Below, in pieces: positions 29,145 through 37,989 of a stretch of 64,000 bases of DNA. How positions within the stretch are numbered: position 1 is the first letter of the stretch; each line of letters opens with the position of its first letter. Source of the stretch: Furfurilactobacillus entadae (GTDB taxonomy: Bacteria > Bacillota > Bacilli > Lactobacillales > Lactobacillaceae); contig NZ_BQXN01000011.1 of assembly GCF_045862745.1 (NCBI RefSeq), forward strand, positions 3,373 through 67,372, read 5' to 3'. The notes beneath the pieces were generated by a model. It saw only the letters and a list, made by a program, of their open reading frames with translations, did not search any database and was not told the origin of the DNA. The position numbers and the translations under genes were made by a program.

Positions 29145-29901
29145 GCGCTGCTAGGACCTCCTCTGCTAACTGTGAATACACTTGTGCCCCACGAGACTTC
29201 GGATCGTAATCAATGATGGCCTGCCCATGACTAGGTGCTTCTGACAACCGCACGTTCCGTGGAATAATGGTCTTGTAGACCCGGTCGCCAAAGTACTTTT
29301 GAACTTCTGCGTTCACTTCGGCTCCCAAGTTTGTCCGCGCGTCGAACATGGTCAACAGAACCCCTTCAATTCGCAGGCTCCGGTTAAAGTGCTTCTGAAC
29401 CAACTTAATGGTGTTCAGCAACTGGCTTAACCCTTCCAAGGCATAATATTCACTTTGAACGGGGATCAAAATTGAATCACTAGCCGTAAAGGCGTTGATC
29501 GTTAACAGTCCTAACGACGGTGGACAATCAATCAAAATAAAGTCGTAGTCATCGATCACCTCTTGCAAGGCGTCCTTTAACCGTGTCTCTCTGGCCATTA
29601 AGTTCGTCAATTCAATTTCGGCACCTGACAACTGAATCGTGGCCGGAATAATGTCCATTCCTGGGTGATTCGTTGCTAAAATAACTTCCGAAACGGGGGT
29701 TTCATTGACCAAAATATCATAAATATCTTTTTGAATCGTGGCCTTTTGAATGCCGATCCCACTGGTAGCATTCCCCTGGGCGTCCGTATCTACTAGTAGA
29801 ATGCGTTGCCCTTGGTTTGCGAGGCACGCGCCCAGATTAACACTGGTCGTGGTCTTCCCAACACCACCTTTTTGATTTGCGAGTGCAATTACGTATCCCA
29901 T
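29134..29901 (-). CDS. parA: Chromosome partitioning ATPase ParA (Soj)
   Basis: The 255-residue deviant-Walker ATPase has KGGVGKTT near residue 10, the DTDAQGN Walker A' partner region and the IIDCPPSLG-type Walker B (LIDCPPSLG). This is the small chromosomal Soj type without an N-terminal DNA-binding domain. I chose the ATG at 29901, where GAGGAG is 9 nt upstream, over a TTG one codon earlier. It functions with ParB, whose gene overlaps it, in origin segregation and DnaA control. Confidence 0.95.
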   Translation of the reverse strand: MGYVIALANQKGGVGKTTTSVNLGACLANQGQRILLVDTDAQGNATSGIGIQKATIQKDIYDILVNETPVSEVILATNHPGMDIIPATIQLSGAEIELTNLMARETRLKDALQEVIDDYDFILIDCPPSLGLLTINAFTASDSILIPVQSEYYALEGLSQLLNTIKLVQKHFNRSLRIEGVLLTMFDARTNLGAEVNAEVQKYFGDRVYKTIIPRNVRLSEAPSHGQAIIDYDPKSRGAQVYSQLAEEVLAAHGK

Positions 29902-29928
29902 CAACGTTAACTCCTCAATATCCTTTGG

Positions 29929-30774
29929 TTAATTCTTATCAGCATGGCCATTTTTCGGCAGGTCGATCACAATTCGGTAACCCGTCTCCGTAGCCTCTTC
30001 ATGTACGTGCACCGTTAACCCCGTGTCCCGAATCATTTTCGTTGATTCCTTGATGGTGTTAACTGCGATTCGTGTGTCAGAGGTGAGCCCCCGGAGCCGT
30101 TTCTTAGGCCGCCGTGGCGCCACTGGTTCATCGTTTGTCATGTCCCGCACGAGCCGTTCCGTCGCTTGAACATTGAGGTGGTGAGTCTCAATTTGTCCAA
30201 GTGCTTCCCGTTGTTGTGCCGGATTCAGCGGCAGTAACGCGCGCCCGTGACGTTCTGACAAGCGCCGTTCATTGATTGCTACTAGAACAGGGTCACTTAG
30301 CTTTAATAACCGAAGCTTGTTTGCAACAGCTGACTGGCTCTTACCAACCCCGGCAGCTAGTTGCGTTTGCGTCAAATTATTGAGCGTCATCAGCCGTTGA
30401 TAGGCTTGTGCTTCTTCAACCGCTGTCAATTCTTCACGCTGTAAGTTTTCAATCAGCGCAAGTGAGGCCGTTTCCTGATCGTCCATTTTCTCAACAATCG
30501 CAGAAATAGTGGTCCACTCCAACGATGTAACGGCCCGAAAACGCCGTTCGCCGGCAATGATTTCATACTTTTCCGGTTCGTATTCACGCAAAATGATCGG
30601 TTGTAACAAGCCATGATCATGAATCGTTTGTGCAAGTTCCGCAATCGCGTGCTCATCAAAGATCCGGCGTGGTTGGTACCGGTTCGGAATGATTGCAGCT
30701 AACGGAATCTGTTCCACCCTTTGTTGCGGTGTCTCGTCATCCTTACTGCGGTTCCCAAAAATTGAAAATGCCAT
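29929..30774 (-). CDS. noc: Nucleoid occlusion protein Noc
   Basis: The 281-residue ParB paralogue sits between rsmG and parA, the standard Noc position. It has a short amphipathic N-terminus (AFSIFGNRSK) that in Noc binds membrane. The ParB-type CTPase motif follows (IPNRYQPRRIF, GERRFRAV near 90), then a helix-turn-helix (TQTQLAAGVGKSQSAVANKL, in part). Noc binds its own DNA sites and blocks Z-ring assembly over the nucleoid. Position and paralogy support noc over a second parB. Confidence 0.92.
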   Translation of the reverse strand: MAFSIFGNRSKDDETPQQRVEQIPLAAIIPNRYQPRRIFDEHAIAELAQTIHDHGLLQPIILREYEPEKYEIIAGERRFRAVTSLEWTTISAIVEKMDDQETASLALIENLQREELTAVEEAQAYQRLMTLNNLTQTQLAAGVGKSQSAVANKLRLLKLSDPVLVAINERRLSERHGRALLPLNPAQQREALGQIETHHLNVQATERLVRDMTNDEPVAPRRPKKRLRGLTSDTRIAVNTIKESTKMIRDTGLTVHVHEEATETGYRIVIDLPKNGHADKN

Positions 30775-30800
30775 TGGCTCCCCGTTCCTTTCACAAAAAC

Positions 30801-31532
30801 TTACTGATTGGTCAGTGGTTCTTTATTTGGCGTCCCTGGACGCCGCGGGTAACGGTTTGGCGTTGCCTTAACCTTATCGATCACGATGATCTCCCGGGGG
30901 TCAGCTGACACCGGCAATTCGAATTGATACTGTGCGCCAACCTTGCCACCCAACGTGTGGATCGCAAACGTTGCCTGACGTAGCTCTTCATTGGCGCCAC
31001 TGGCCTTCATTGCTAGCAACCGTCCGCCCACCTTAACTAATGGCAAGCATAGTTCGCTCATCACGCTCATCCGCGCTAAGGCACGCCCTGTAACGTAATC
31101 AAATGCCTCTCGTTGCGGTGACTTTTTCCCGCCAGCTGTTTCAGCACGATCATGGATCAACGTTACGTTGGTTAGGCCTAACGTATCAACCAATTCCTGA
31201 AGGAACCCGATCCGCTTGTTCAGTGAATCGATGATTGTGACTTTCAACTGGGGAAACATAATCTTTAAAGGCAACGACGGAAAGCCCGCACCAGCACCAA
31301 CATCACATAGCGTGGCGGCTTGTGTTTGAAGTTCTGGAACGGTCAACGCAACGGTTAGTGAATCGTAAAAATGCTTAAGGTACACATCATCACGCGCCGT
31401 AATGGTCGTCAGGTTAAACTTCTCGTTTGTTTCGATCAATAAACTAAAGTACGTGGCAAACTGGGCTAACTGTTTGTCCGTAATGATAACACCGTGATCA
31501 GCAAGAGCTGCGGCGAACTGTTCTGGATTCAT
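30801..31532 (-). CDS. rsmG: 16S rRNA (guanine-527-N7) methyltransferase RsmG
   Basis: The 243-residue AdoMet-dependent methyltransferase has the glycine-rich motif I (CDVGAGAGFPSLPLKI, about residues 75-90). It methylates G527 of 16S rRNA. I place the start at the ATG at 31532, which has GAAGGAG 6 nt upstream; the frame is open 10 codons further. It precedes noc by 26 bp on the same strand, as in many Firmicutes near oriC. Confidence 0.95.
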   Translation of the reverse strand: MNPEQFAAALADHGVIITDKQLAQFATYFSLLIETNEKFNLTTITARDDVYLKHFYDSLTVALTVPELQTQAATLCDVGAGAGFPSLPLKIMFPQLKVTIIDSLNKRIGFLQELVDTLGLTNVTLIHDRAETAGGKKSPQREAFDYVTGRALARMSVMSELCLPLVKVGGRLLAMKASGANEELRQATFAIHTLGGKVGAQYQFELPVSADPREIIVIDKVKATPNRYPRRPGTPNKEPLTNQ

Positions 31533-31547
31533 ATTTACTCCTTCAAT

Positions 31548-31569
31548 GTGAAACAACTGCATGTTTCAC
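31548..31569. promoter_or_regulatory. Inverted repeat made of two parS-like half sites in reversed order
   Basis: GTGAAACA (31548-31555) and TGTTTCAC (31562-31569) form a perfect 8-bp inverted repeat with a 6-bp spacer. They are exactly the two halves of a lactobacillus/bacillus parS (TGTTTCAC joined to GTGAAACA) but facing outward. The site lies 15 bp upstream of rsmG in the parAB/noc locus. Binding by ParB is not certain with this geometry; it may be a promoter operator or a decayed parS. Confidence 0.4.
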
Positions 31570-31604
31570 GTTCCTAACCAGTTTACCTAAAAAACCGCAA
31601 TAAA

Positions 31605-31667
31605 ACAACCGCCAGCAACACGACTCACAAGGCTTATCGCCCCGTCAGACCATGCCATCGCGGTTGT
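31605..31667 (-). terminator. Possible terminator after the VanZ-like gene
   Basis: ACAACCGC (31605-31612) pairs with GCGGTTGT (31660-31667), and on the minus strand the stem is followed by TTTATT. The loop is long (47 nt), which lowers confidence. Confidence 0.45.
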
Positions 31668-31700
31668 CATTTAAGATCACATTTTAATTACGTTTTTAAA

Positions 31701-32255
31701 TTAAAGTCGTCGCCAAATTGCGAGGCCACCCGTTAGCAACAACCAGCCAATTATCCCACCAATTGTGTTTAGCAATAAATCATTTAAATCAAACGTCCGG
31801 TCGCCCAAATTAAAGAAGTTCATCACTAGCTGGGTGCACTCAATAAATAATGACGTTCCGAAGGCCAACGCCACAGATCGCGAAAAGCGCCGTAATTGCA
31901 GCGCCAGTCCACCTGCAAGCAAGGTTAGTGGCGTCAACATCAACCCGTTACCAATGATTTGATAGAGGCTCGTTGGCTGTTGCCAGTTGTACCACAGCGC
32001 CAGTGGATGTGTGGCAATCGCCCCCTGAAACGTGTACCCACTCGCTGCCAACGTTTCAGCATTCGCACTTAAATTAATTGGGAAAAGGGTCATATCAAAT
32101 AGCAGCCACAGATACCCGCACAGAACCAGTTCAAACGTAAGCCGTGCAAACGTCATTCGATCGTGCCGCCGATCCTGAATGACCCAGCAGATAAAAATAA
32201 TTGTTAGTGGGATCACTAAAATTGTGCTCGTGAGCAAGCCATGTTCATCAAACAT
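31701..32255 (-). CDS. VanZ-family membrane protein
   Basis: The 184-residue protein has about five membrane segments and the VanZ-family signature spread over the second half: GNGLMLTPLTLL, then a Ser/Glu/Gln helix (SLFIECTQLVMNFF), then GDRTFDLNDLLLNTIGG. VanZ proteins are envelope proteins with poorly defined roles; the founding member gives low-level teicoplanin resistance. The gene stands alone between nupC and rsmG, with its own ATG at 32255. Confidence 0.8.
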   Translation of the reverse strand: MFDEHGLLTSTILVIPLTIIFICWVIQDRRHDRMTFARLTFELVLCGYLWLLFDMTLFPINLSANAETLAASGYTFQGAIATHPLALWYNWQQPTSLYQIIGNGLMLTPLTLLAGGLALQLRRFSRSVALAFGTSLFIECTQLVMNFFNLGDRTFDLNDLLLNTIGGIIGWLLLTGGLAIWRRL

Positions 32256-32375
32256 TACGTAATCCCCCTTCGTTAGTTTTGTACCACTAGCTTACAGCGT
32301 GCGCCAAACTTTGTCTGTTTTCATGGATGGTCTTGATAAATTTATAAATAAGTCGGCCACACCGTGCGCCAACAT

Positions 32376-32408
32376 AAAAGGACCGTCACGCATTTAGCGG
32401 ACGGCCCT
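32376..32408 (-). terminator. Terminator of nupC
   Basis: AAAGGACCGTC and GACGGCCCTT form a stem around a 12-nt loop. On the minus strand it is followed by TTTTATG and lies about 40 bp past the nupC stop. Confidence 0.8.
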
Positions 32409-32448
32409 TATCTGTGAATCATGTAATTGCGATATCTAATGATCTAGC

Positions 32449-33726
32449 TTACCAAACGAATAAGCCGACCATCCCAGCAGAGAGTAATGAAACTAAGATT
32501 CCTGATAATAGCATGTAACCAACGTTGCTAGAAACCATGTCGTTCTTCTTCTTGTCAACCATTCCCTTGAAGGCACCGATGATCATCCCGGTTGTCCCAA
32601 AGTTGGCAAATGATGTTAAGAAGACTGTCAATACGGCTTGGTAATGCTTTGGGAAATGTTCGATCTTTCCCGTTAATTCACCCATGACAACGAATTCGTT
32701 GGTAACTAACTTAAGACCCATCATTTGTGAGAAGTCCCAGGCAGTATGGAAGTTCAATCCCATCAACCAAGCAGGGATGAACATGATTACACCAAGGATA
32801 CTTTCCAATGATAATGGCTTCCAGATCAAACCAAGCAATTGGTCAATCAAGGCAGCCAAGGCAACGAACGCAATAACGTTCGCTGTGATGATCAAAATCA
32901 ACGTCCCGGCACCAAGGATGGAGTCACCCAAGAATGAGAAGAATGGTTCGCGCTTCCCGTTTGGTTGAACGTCCCCAGCTTCTTCAGCAGCAACGGCACT
33001 TTCGTCGTCTTCGCCACCAACAACACCAATCTTGGCGATGGTGTCTTCTTCAGGAGTAACTTCGATTGGGTTCAGCATGTTCGTAACGATCAATGCGTTG
33101 ATACAGTTCAACGGAACGGCAGTTAACACGAATTGACCGGGAACCATTTGAACGTAGGCCCCTAAGATTGATGCCGTCACACAACTCATGGACATCATGG
33201 CTAAGGTAACGTCACGTTCAGCCTTCATCGTCTTCAATTGTAACTTGGAAACAGCCAATGCTTCAGTGTTTCCTAAGAACATCATTTCAACGGCGAAGAA
33301 TGATTCGAACTTTGGTTGGCCCGTAATGAAGCTTAAGCCACGACCGATCCATTTGATGATCCATGGTAAAATCCCAATGTACGTCAAGATGTCGAACATT
33401 GGCACGATCAGCAGGATTGGTAACAGTGAACTCGTAATGAAGTTCACTGGTGCTGGATGAGTCCCTGTGGCCCCAACCCAGTTTGGCAATGCAAAGTTAA
33501 TCCCCTTGTATGCCACTTGAACCAACCATGTAAACCCATCGGCAGCGCCCTTAACACCGGCTTGACCAGCTTTGAAACTAGTTAATAACCAGGCAATGAC
33601 TAAGTTTAAGACAACCATGATACCAACGGAACGCCACTTGATTTTTGAGCGGTTCTTTGACAAAGCCCAAGCGATGGCTAAGTAAATAATGACACCCGCA
33701 ATGTTGATGAAAATATATGGATTCAT
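32449..33726 (-). CDS. nupC: Concentrative nucleoside transporter (NupC/CNT family)
   Basis: The 425-residue polytopic membrane protein has the CNT-family core, including a VEMMFLGNTEALAV segment with the family's Gly-Asn-Thr-Glu pattern and a later ANFGTTGMIIGAF segment. It imports nucleosides with a proton or sodium gradient. Length is normal. The insertion around residues 235-265 (acidic, EEDTIAKIGVVGGEDDES) is a cytoplasmic loop. It is single-gene, with a long upstream region that holds a cre-like site and a strong palindrome. Confidence 0.9.
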   Translation of the reverse strand: MNPYIFINIAGVIIYLAIAWALSKNRSKIKWRSVGIMVVLNLVIAWLLTSFKAGQAGVKGAADGFTWLVQVAYKGINFALPNWVGATGTHPAPVNFITSSLLPILLIVPMFDILTYIGILPWIIKWIGRGLSFITGQPKFESFFAVEMMFLGNTEALAVSKLQLKTMKAERDVTLAMMSMSCVTASILGAYVQMVPGQFVLTAVPLNCINALIVTNMLNPIEVTPEEDTIAKIGVVGGEDDESAVAAEEAGDVQPNGKREPFFSFLGDSILGAGTLILIITANVIAFVALAALIDQLLGLIWKPLSLESILGVIMFIPAWLMGLNFHTAWDFSQMMGLKLVTNEFVVMGELTGKIEHFPKHYQAVLTVFLTSFANFGTTGMIIGAFKGMVDKKKNDMVSSNVGYMLLSGILVSLLSAGMVGLFVW

Positions 33727-34317
33727 CAGAATATGTCCTTCTTTCTAAAATGATGGAAAATAATATGTTGAGTCTAAATGCGCCCATTTAAGCTCTGCTA
33801 CTGGTTTCACCGCGGTAACCGCGGTGCTGATATCAACAATCACACTCCTCCCTCAGTTGTCGAGCCACCTAAATAAATAAAGTTCACACAATAATGGCAG
33901 TGTAATAACCACCCATAAATGGCACAAGAAGGCGGCTCTTCCCGACCAATTAATAGTACCGTTAAACGGCCAAAGTGTAAACATTGTTTCACTTCACAAA
34001 GCACATTTTAATTTTTACACCGGTTTCACGAAATTTAAAAGTTATTGAAACCGTTTACCAACAGCAATTTCCGAACATCGACTCATTAAATATTATTTTA
34101 ATTATTTTCTCACTTGGTTAAACATTTTACGTTGCGTCAAGAAAGGGATTCACCCCAAATTTGCGGTTCATCCACCAGTAATGGTTAATTCTTCAGTCGT
34201 CCAACAGTTAACTCCATCATAGCTATGCTCAGTAACTTTTGGAAAGGACGGCTGCTTTTGCTTTTAACAACTTCCTGCTACACTCGAAGTAACGTCCCCT
34301 CTGGAAAGGAGTTTGTC
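33727..34317. promoter_or_regulatory. Divergent control region of nupC and the LysR gene
   Basis: There is no gene here. A perfect 9-bp inverted repeat (CACCGCGGT-A-ACCGCGGTG, 33808-33826) lies about 80 bp upstream of nupC. TGAAACCGTTTACC at 34046-34059 matches the catabolite-response element consensus TGWAANCGNTNWCA at all but the last base, so CcpA control is plausible. GAGCCACCT near 33862 could pair with AAGGCGGCTC near 33930, so nupC may have a structured leader. No known riboswitch was recognised. Confidence 0.5.
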
Positions 34318-35217
34318 ATGGCCGCTTCTTCATTTGCTTACCAAGTTTTTGTGACCGTCGTTGCAAAGCAGACATTTCTTGCCGCTGCGGAAACGTTAAA
34401 CATTACGCCTAGCGCTGTCAGTCACTCGATCAATCAATTGGAAACCCAGCTCGGTTTTCCACTGTTCATTCGCAGTCGTACTGGCGTGACCCTCACCGCA
34501 AACGGCCAGACCGTATACCCCGTCATCCAGGACGTTTTAAATGCGGAAGCGCGGCTTGTTCAAGAAGCCGACCACATTAACGGCCTGACCAGTGGGACGG
34601 TCAAAATTGGCGCCTTTTCCTCCGTTATGTTGAACTGGCTGCCAGAAATCATTCGTGATTTTCACCAGCGGTATCCAGACATCAACGTTAGCGTTTATCA
34701 AGGGCGGTTTAACGACATCGCCGAACGCGTTCGTTTGGGCCTCCTTGATATTGGCTTTTCCGCACTCCCCATCACGCAGGCGGTTCAGCTTCATCCGTTG
34801 GTGAAGGATGAAATTTTCTGCATTACCCCAAAAGACTTCACACCAAAAAACGGCCACGTCATGACAAGTGCCGACGTGGCCGATAAAACGTTTATTTTGC
34901 AGCAATCCGATTATGATCGTGATACCAAGTTAACCCTTGACCGGTATGATGTAACACCAAATTCACTGTTTTATTCTGTTGATGACGCTTCGATCATCTC
35001 AATGGTTGAGGCGGGGCTTGGCTTCGGTGTCCTGCCTAACCTGGCCCTTCAACGGATTTCCGGCAACGTGAACATCTACCCGTTTGACGAGCCTCATTAC
35101 CGAACACTCTGTGTGGTGGCAAATCAAGCACTGGCAAATACGCCCACCACGGCCAAAATGTTGGCTACGATTCACACCCATTTGGCCGCCCGCTATCAAA
35201 CAGACCTGCTCTGGTAA
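34318..35217 (+). CDS. LysR-family transcriptional regulator
   Basis: The 299-residue regulator has an N-terminal winged helix (FLAAAETLNITPSAVSHSIN, about residues 20-40, then LGFPLFIRSRTGVTLT). A periplasmic-binding-like effector domain follows from about residue 90. The start chosen is the ATG at 34318 with AAAGGAG 6 nt upstream; the frame is open 31 codons further. It is divergent from nupC but about 590 bp away. Its effector and targets cannot be read from the sequence. It ends 2 bp before the convergent TetR gene's stop. Confidence 0.9.
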   Translation: MAASSFAYQVFVTVVAKQTFLAAAETLNITPSAVSHSINQLETQLGFPLFIRSRTGVTLTANGQTVYPVIQDVLNAEARLVQEADHINGLTSGTVKIGAFSSVMLNWLPEIIRDFHQRYPDINVSVYQGRFNDIAERVRLGLLDIGFSALPITQAVQLHPLVKDEIFCITPKDFTPKNGHVMTSADVADKTFILQQSDYDRDTKLTLDRYDVTPNSLFYSVDDASIISMVEAGLGFGVLPNLALQRISGNVNIYPFDEPHYRTLCVVANQALANTPTTAKMLATIHTHLAARYQTDLLW

Positions 35218-35219
35218 CG

Positions 35220-35801
35220 TTATGGTCTTTTCAATCCAGCCATAATCATCTCAATCACACCGCTTAACGGTGACCGAACCGGATCCGCTTGGTTCATCCG
35301 AATCGCCTGTGCATAGCTCACAATGGTGGACAGCCCCATCCCAAGTAACACGTTCGGGCTCATTGGGCGCAGTTCACCTGAGGCGATTCCTTTCTTAACC
35401 TCGTCTTCGATGTATTTGAAATCAAGAAACGTTTCTTCGTGATCCATTTCTAGCGTGGATAAGATCGGCGAATATTCAATCTGAACGATCAAAGACGTTG
35501 CTACTGGTTGATCCGTTGCAAACTGATACAGCGACCGAAGAAACATTTCAATGTTAACCAACGGTCCAGCAGACGCATCAAAATACGCCAGCAGGTAATC
35601 GATCATCAATTGCTTCGCGCTTAAAAACGTTTGTTTGATCAAATCGTCCTTGTTTTTAAAGTAAATGTAGATGTTAGACTGGGAGATTCCCACCGCGGTT
35701 GCCACCTTTGCCATCGTGACACCACTGATTCCAACAGTAATTATCATGGTTGCGGTCGCATCAATAATGCGCTGCCGTCTTTCATCATTTTTCTCTCGCA
35801 T
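35220..35801 (-). CDS. TetR-family repressor
   Basis: The protein is about 193 residues long. The N-terminal helix-turn-helix (VTMAKVATAVGISQSNIYIYF, in part) is typical of TetR, and a variable helical ligand domain follows. I start it at the ATG at 35801 (REKNDERRQRI); the frame opens earlier at a TTG at 35840, and no start has an ideal ribosome site. It is divergent from an SDR oxidoreductase, and two near-identical palindromes lie in the shared region. It therefore most likely represses that gene and perhaps itself. Confidence 0.88.
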   Translation of the reverse strand: MREKNDERRQRIIDATATMIITVGISGVTMAKVATAVGISQSNIYIYFKNKDDLIKQTFLSAKQLMIDYLLAYFDASAGPLVNIEMFLRSLYQFATDQPVATSLIVQIEYSPILSTLEMDHEETFLDFKYIEDEVKKGIASGELRPMSPNVLLGMGLSTIVSYAQAIRMNQADPVRSPLSGVIEMIMAGLKRP

Positions 35802-35863
35802 ATTATTCACTATAAAAAAATTCCCATTCTCCGTCAACAATAAAATCTTTTATTATCAAGCAT

Positions 35864-35892
35864 TTGACAAAGAACGTTCATTCTTTTATACT
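35864..35892 (+). promoter_or_regulatory. SDR promoter with TetR operator O1 in the spacer
   Basis: TTGACA (35864-35869) and TATACT (35887-35892) are spaced by 17 bp, a near-ideal vegetative promoter. The spacer is almost filled by the palindrome AAGAACG-TT-CATTCTT (part of 35868-35887). A repressor bound there would block RNA polymerase. Confidence 0.8.
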
Positions 35893-35938
35893 AGCTTCAT
35901 CAAGTCGATTATTCAAATCGATTATTTTTCTACAAAAT

Positions 35939-35958
35939 AAAAGAATGTTCATTCTTTT
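35939..35958 (+). promoter_or_regulatory. TetR operator O2
   Basis: AAAAGAATG-TT-CATTCTTTT is a perfect 9-bp inverted repeat with a 2-bp centre. It lies 71 bp after O1 and just before the SDR ribosome site. O1 differs from it at only two positions. Confidence 0.75.
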
Positions 35959-35975
35959 AAAAGGGGCTCATTCAC

Positions 35976-36848
35976 ATGCAACCTAAACCTGTCGCTTTAA
36001 TTACTGGTGCTTCTTCCGGAATGGGGGCTGCCGCCGCTAAACAATTTCTTCACGCCGGTTACACCGTGTACGCTGGTGCACGGCACGTCGATAAAATGGC
36101 CGACCTTGCCGCACTTGGCATCCACACATGCCACCTTGACGTAACGGATGGGGCGTCTAACCAGGCCTTTGTCGACCAAGTGTTAGCTGAGACCGGACGG
36201 ATCGACGTCCTCATCAACAACGCTGGTTACGGGAGTTTTGGTGCGCTAGAAGACGTTTCTTCTGTCGAAGCTAAACGACAATTTGATGTTAACGTTTTTG
36301 GCGCCATGAACCTCACCCAGCTAGTCTTACCAACCATGCGCCAACAGCATTACGGTAAAATCATCAACAATTCATCTATTGGTGGCCAAATTTACGGAAC
36401 CCTTGGTGGCTGGTACTTTGCTTCAAAGCACGCACTGGAGGCGCTTAGTGATACCCTCCGCCTAGAAGTTGCCGACTTCGGCATTGATGTGATCATCATC
36501 GAACCAGGTGGAACGAACACCAATTGGGGCGCCATCGCGGCCGATAACCTCTTGAAGGTAACGCCGCTAGACTCCCCTTATCGGACGGCCGCTGAATCGT
36601 TTGGCATGCTCTCTGGTGCTGGTTTTAGCCGGTCACCAGAGGATCTTGATTACCTCATGTGGAAAACGACAACCATCGCGCACCCAAAGAGTCGTTACCA
36701 AGCCAGTTTCGGTGATAAACTTGCGGTTGTGGCCGCACGGAAACTGTCCTACCGGATGTACGACCGGCTGGCCAAGTTTGCAACTAAGGCAACGGCACGC
36801 CATAATGCCGCCAAAACAGCTACTGAAGGTCACCTCACTAACAATTAA
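35976..36848 (+). CDS. Short-chain dehydrogenase/reductase
   Basis: The 290-residue classical SDR has the NAD(P) motif TGASSGMG (residues 9-16), the NNAGYG motif (about 86), the catalytic Ser in NNSSIGG (about 138) and the YxxxK pair in YFASK (about 152). The C-terminal extension beyond the 250-residue core is moderate. The substrate is unknown. The AAAAGGGG ribosome site precedes the ATG at 35976. Expression is probably controlled by the divergent TetR protein through the two operators, so it may respond to an exogenous compound. Confidence 0.9.
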   Translation: MQPKPVALITGASSGMGAAAAKQFLHAGYTVYAGARHVDKMADLAALGIHTCHLDVTDGASNQAFVDQVLAETGRIDVLINNAGYGSFGALEDVSSVEAKRQFDVNVFGAMNLTQLVLPTMRQQHYGKIINNSSIGGQIYGTLGGWYFASKHALEALSDTLRLEVADFGIDVIIIEPGGTNTNWGAIAADNLLKVTPLDSPYRTAAESFGMLSGAGFSRSPEDLDYLMWKTTTIAHPKSRYQASFGDKLAVVAARKLSYRMYDRLAKFATKATARHNAAKTATEGHLTNN

Positions 36849-36894
36849 AAAAAACGGTCCGCCAGCACAAATTTTGTGTTGGCGGACCGTTTTT
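36847..36894. terminator. Bidirectional terminator between SDR and lplA
   Basis: A stem of nearly 20 bp (AAAACGGTCCGCCAGCACAA with its complement) has T-runs on both sides. It serves both convergent genes. Confidence 0.92.
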
Positions 36895-36900
36895 CAATCA

Positions 36901-37926
36901 TCATGATTCATTTTGCCCTTGCTCCGTTAGCAAGCTCACCAATTCATCCGCGTGAAGGAGCCCAAAGTAACGGGGCACATCAAGCTGATCAAACACCGTC
37001 GTTACCGCGGCTTTATCATACTGCACGCCAACCAATGCCGTTTCGACATCGTGAATATCTGCCTGCCCAAAGAAATCACCCGTGATCTGCATCGCTTTAA
37101 TGTGACCGGCCGTTACATCAAAGGCAAACATAACGGTTCCTGCGTCAAAATGACGGCGGCGGGTCACACTAAAGGCTGGTGATTCGCCGTAAATCCAGTC
37201 CCAATTCTTAAAGTAGCGGTCCTCCAGGTCATGAATACCTGCCCACGCTTCGTCATCCAGTTTATAAGCATGTGCGACTGTCAAATCTGAAACACCGAGA
37301 ATTTTCTTCGCTAACGTATCCCGAAATGCTTCAATGCTGAGGTGTTGTTCAGCTGAATCAAAGAACGGTTTCAGGTTTGTGACCCGACTTCTAACGGATT
37401 TGATTCCCTTTGATGCCATCTTGTCTGCCGGAACGTTTAACGCCTTCGTCAGCACCGATTGATCGACGTCGTACATCAATGTTCCATGTGAAAACAACCG
37501 CCCGTTTTCGGCGTGCATGGCGTTCCCAGAAAACTTACGGCCATCGATCGTGAGATCGTTCCGGCCCGTCATGGCAGCCCCTGTAGCCCCCATCTCATGA
37601 AGTGCCTGAATCACAGGATCGGTAAACCGTTTAAAGTTCCCCACCGCGTCACCATCGTCTTTAGTGATGAAGCTAAAGCTCACGTTTCCTAAGTCATCAT
37701 AAACGGCCCCACCGCCAGAAGTCCGGCGTGTCAGGATGATTTCATGCTGGTCCACGTACGCCTGATTGATTTCTGCCAAAACGTTTTGATATCGCCCCAC
37801 GATGATACATGGTGAATTAATGTAAAAGTATAAAATCGGTTCATCCAACTGTGCATGTTCCATCAAATAAGTTTCAATTGCCAAGTTTTCTCGAATATCA
37901 CGGCCTGGACTCACTAGGTACCGCAT
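36901..37926 (-). CDS. lplA: Lipoate-protein ligase A
   Basis: The 341-residue ligase has the family's catalytic domain: GRYQNVLAEIN, then RRTSGGGAVYDDLGN (about residues 69-83), NDLTIDGRKFSGNA with the catalytic Lys, and a C-terminal accessory domain. It activates free lipoate with ATP and attaches it to E2 or H-protein lysines. I choose the ATG at 37926 with AAGGGGTGG upstream; the open frame extends 10 codons earlier. It stands alone, with no dehydrogenase genes nearby. Confidence 0.93.
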   Translation of the reverse strand: MRYLVSPGRDIRENLAIETYLMEHAQLDEPILYFYINSPCIIVGRYQNVLAEINQAYVDQHEIILTRRTSGGGAVYDDLGNVSFSFITKDDGDAVGNFKRFTDPVIQALHEMGATGAAMTGRNDLTIDGRKFSGNAMHAENGRLFSHGTLMYDVDQSVLTKALNVPADKMASKGIKSVRSRVTNLKPFFDSAEQHLSIEAFRDTLAKKILGVSDLTVAHAYKLDDEAWAGIHDLEDRYFKNWDWIYGESPAFSVTRRRHFDAGTVMFAFDVTAGHIKAMQITGDFFGQADIHDVETALVGVQYDKAAVTTVFDQLDVPRYFGLLHADELVSLLTEQGQNES

Positions 37927-37989
37927 GTGACCACCCCTTACGTTTGATAGGCTCATTGTACGACTTTTCTGGGGCGTTGGAACACCTGC

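Noticed and set aside
33808..33940. T-box leader upstream of nupC, because of ACCGCGG near an AGGTGG segment
   Set aside because: The conserved T-box sequence order is not present, no specifier hairpin could be drawn, and a nucleoside transporter is not a usual T-box target.
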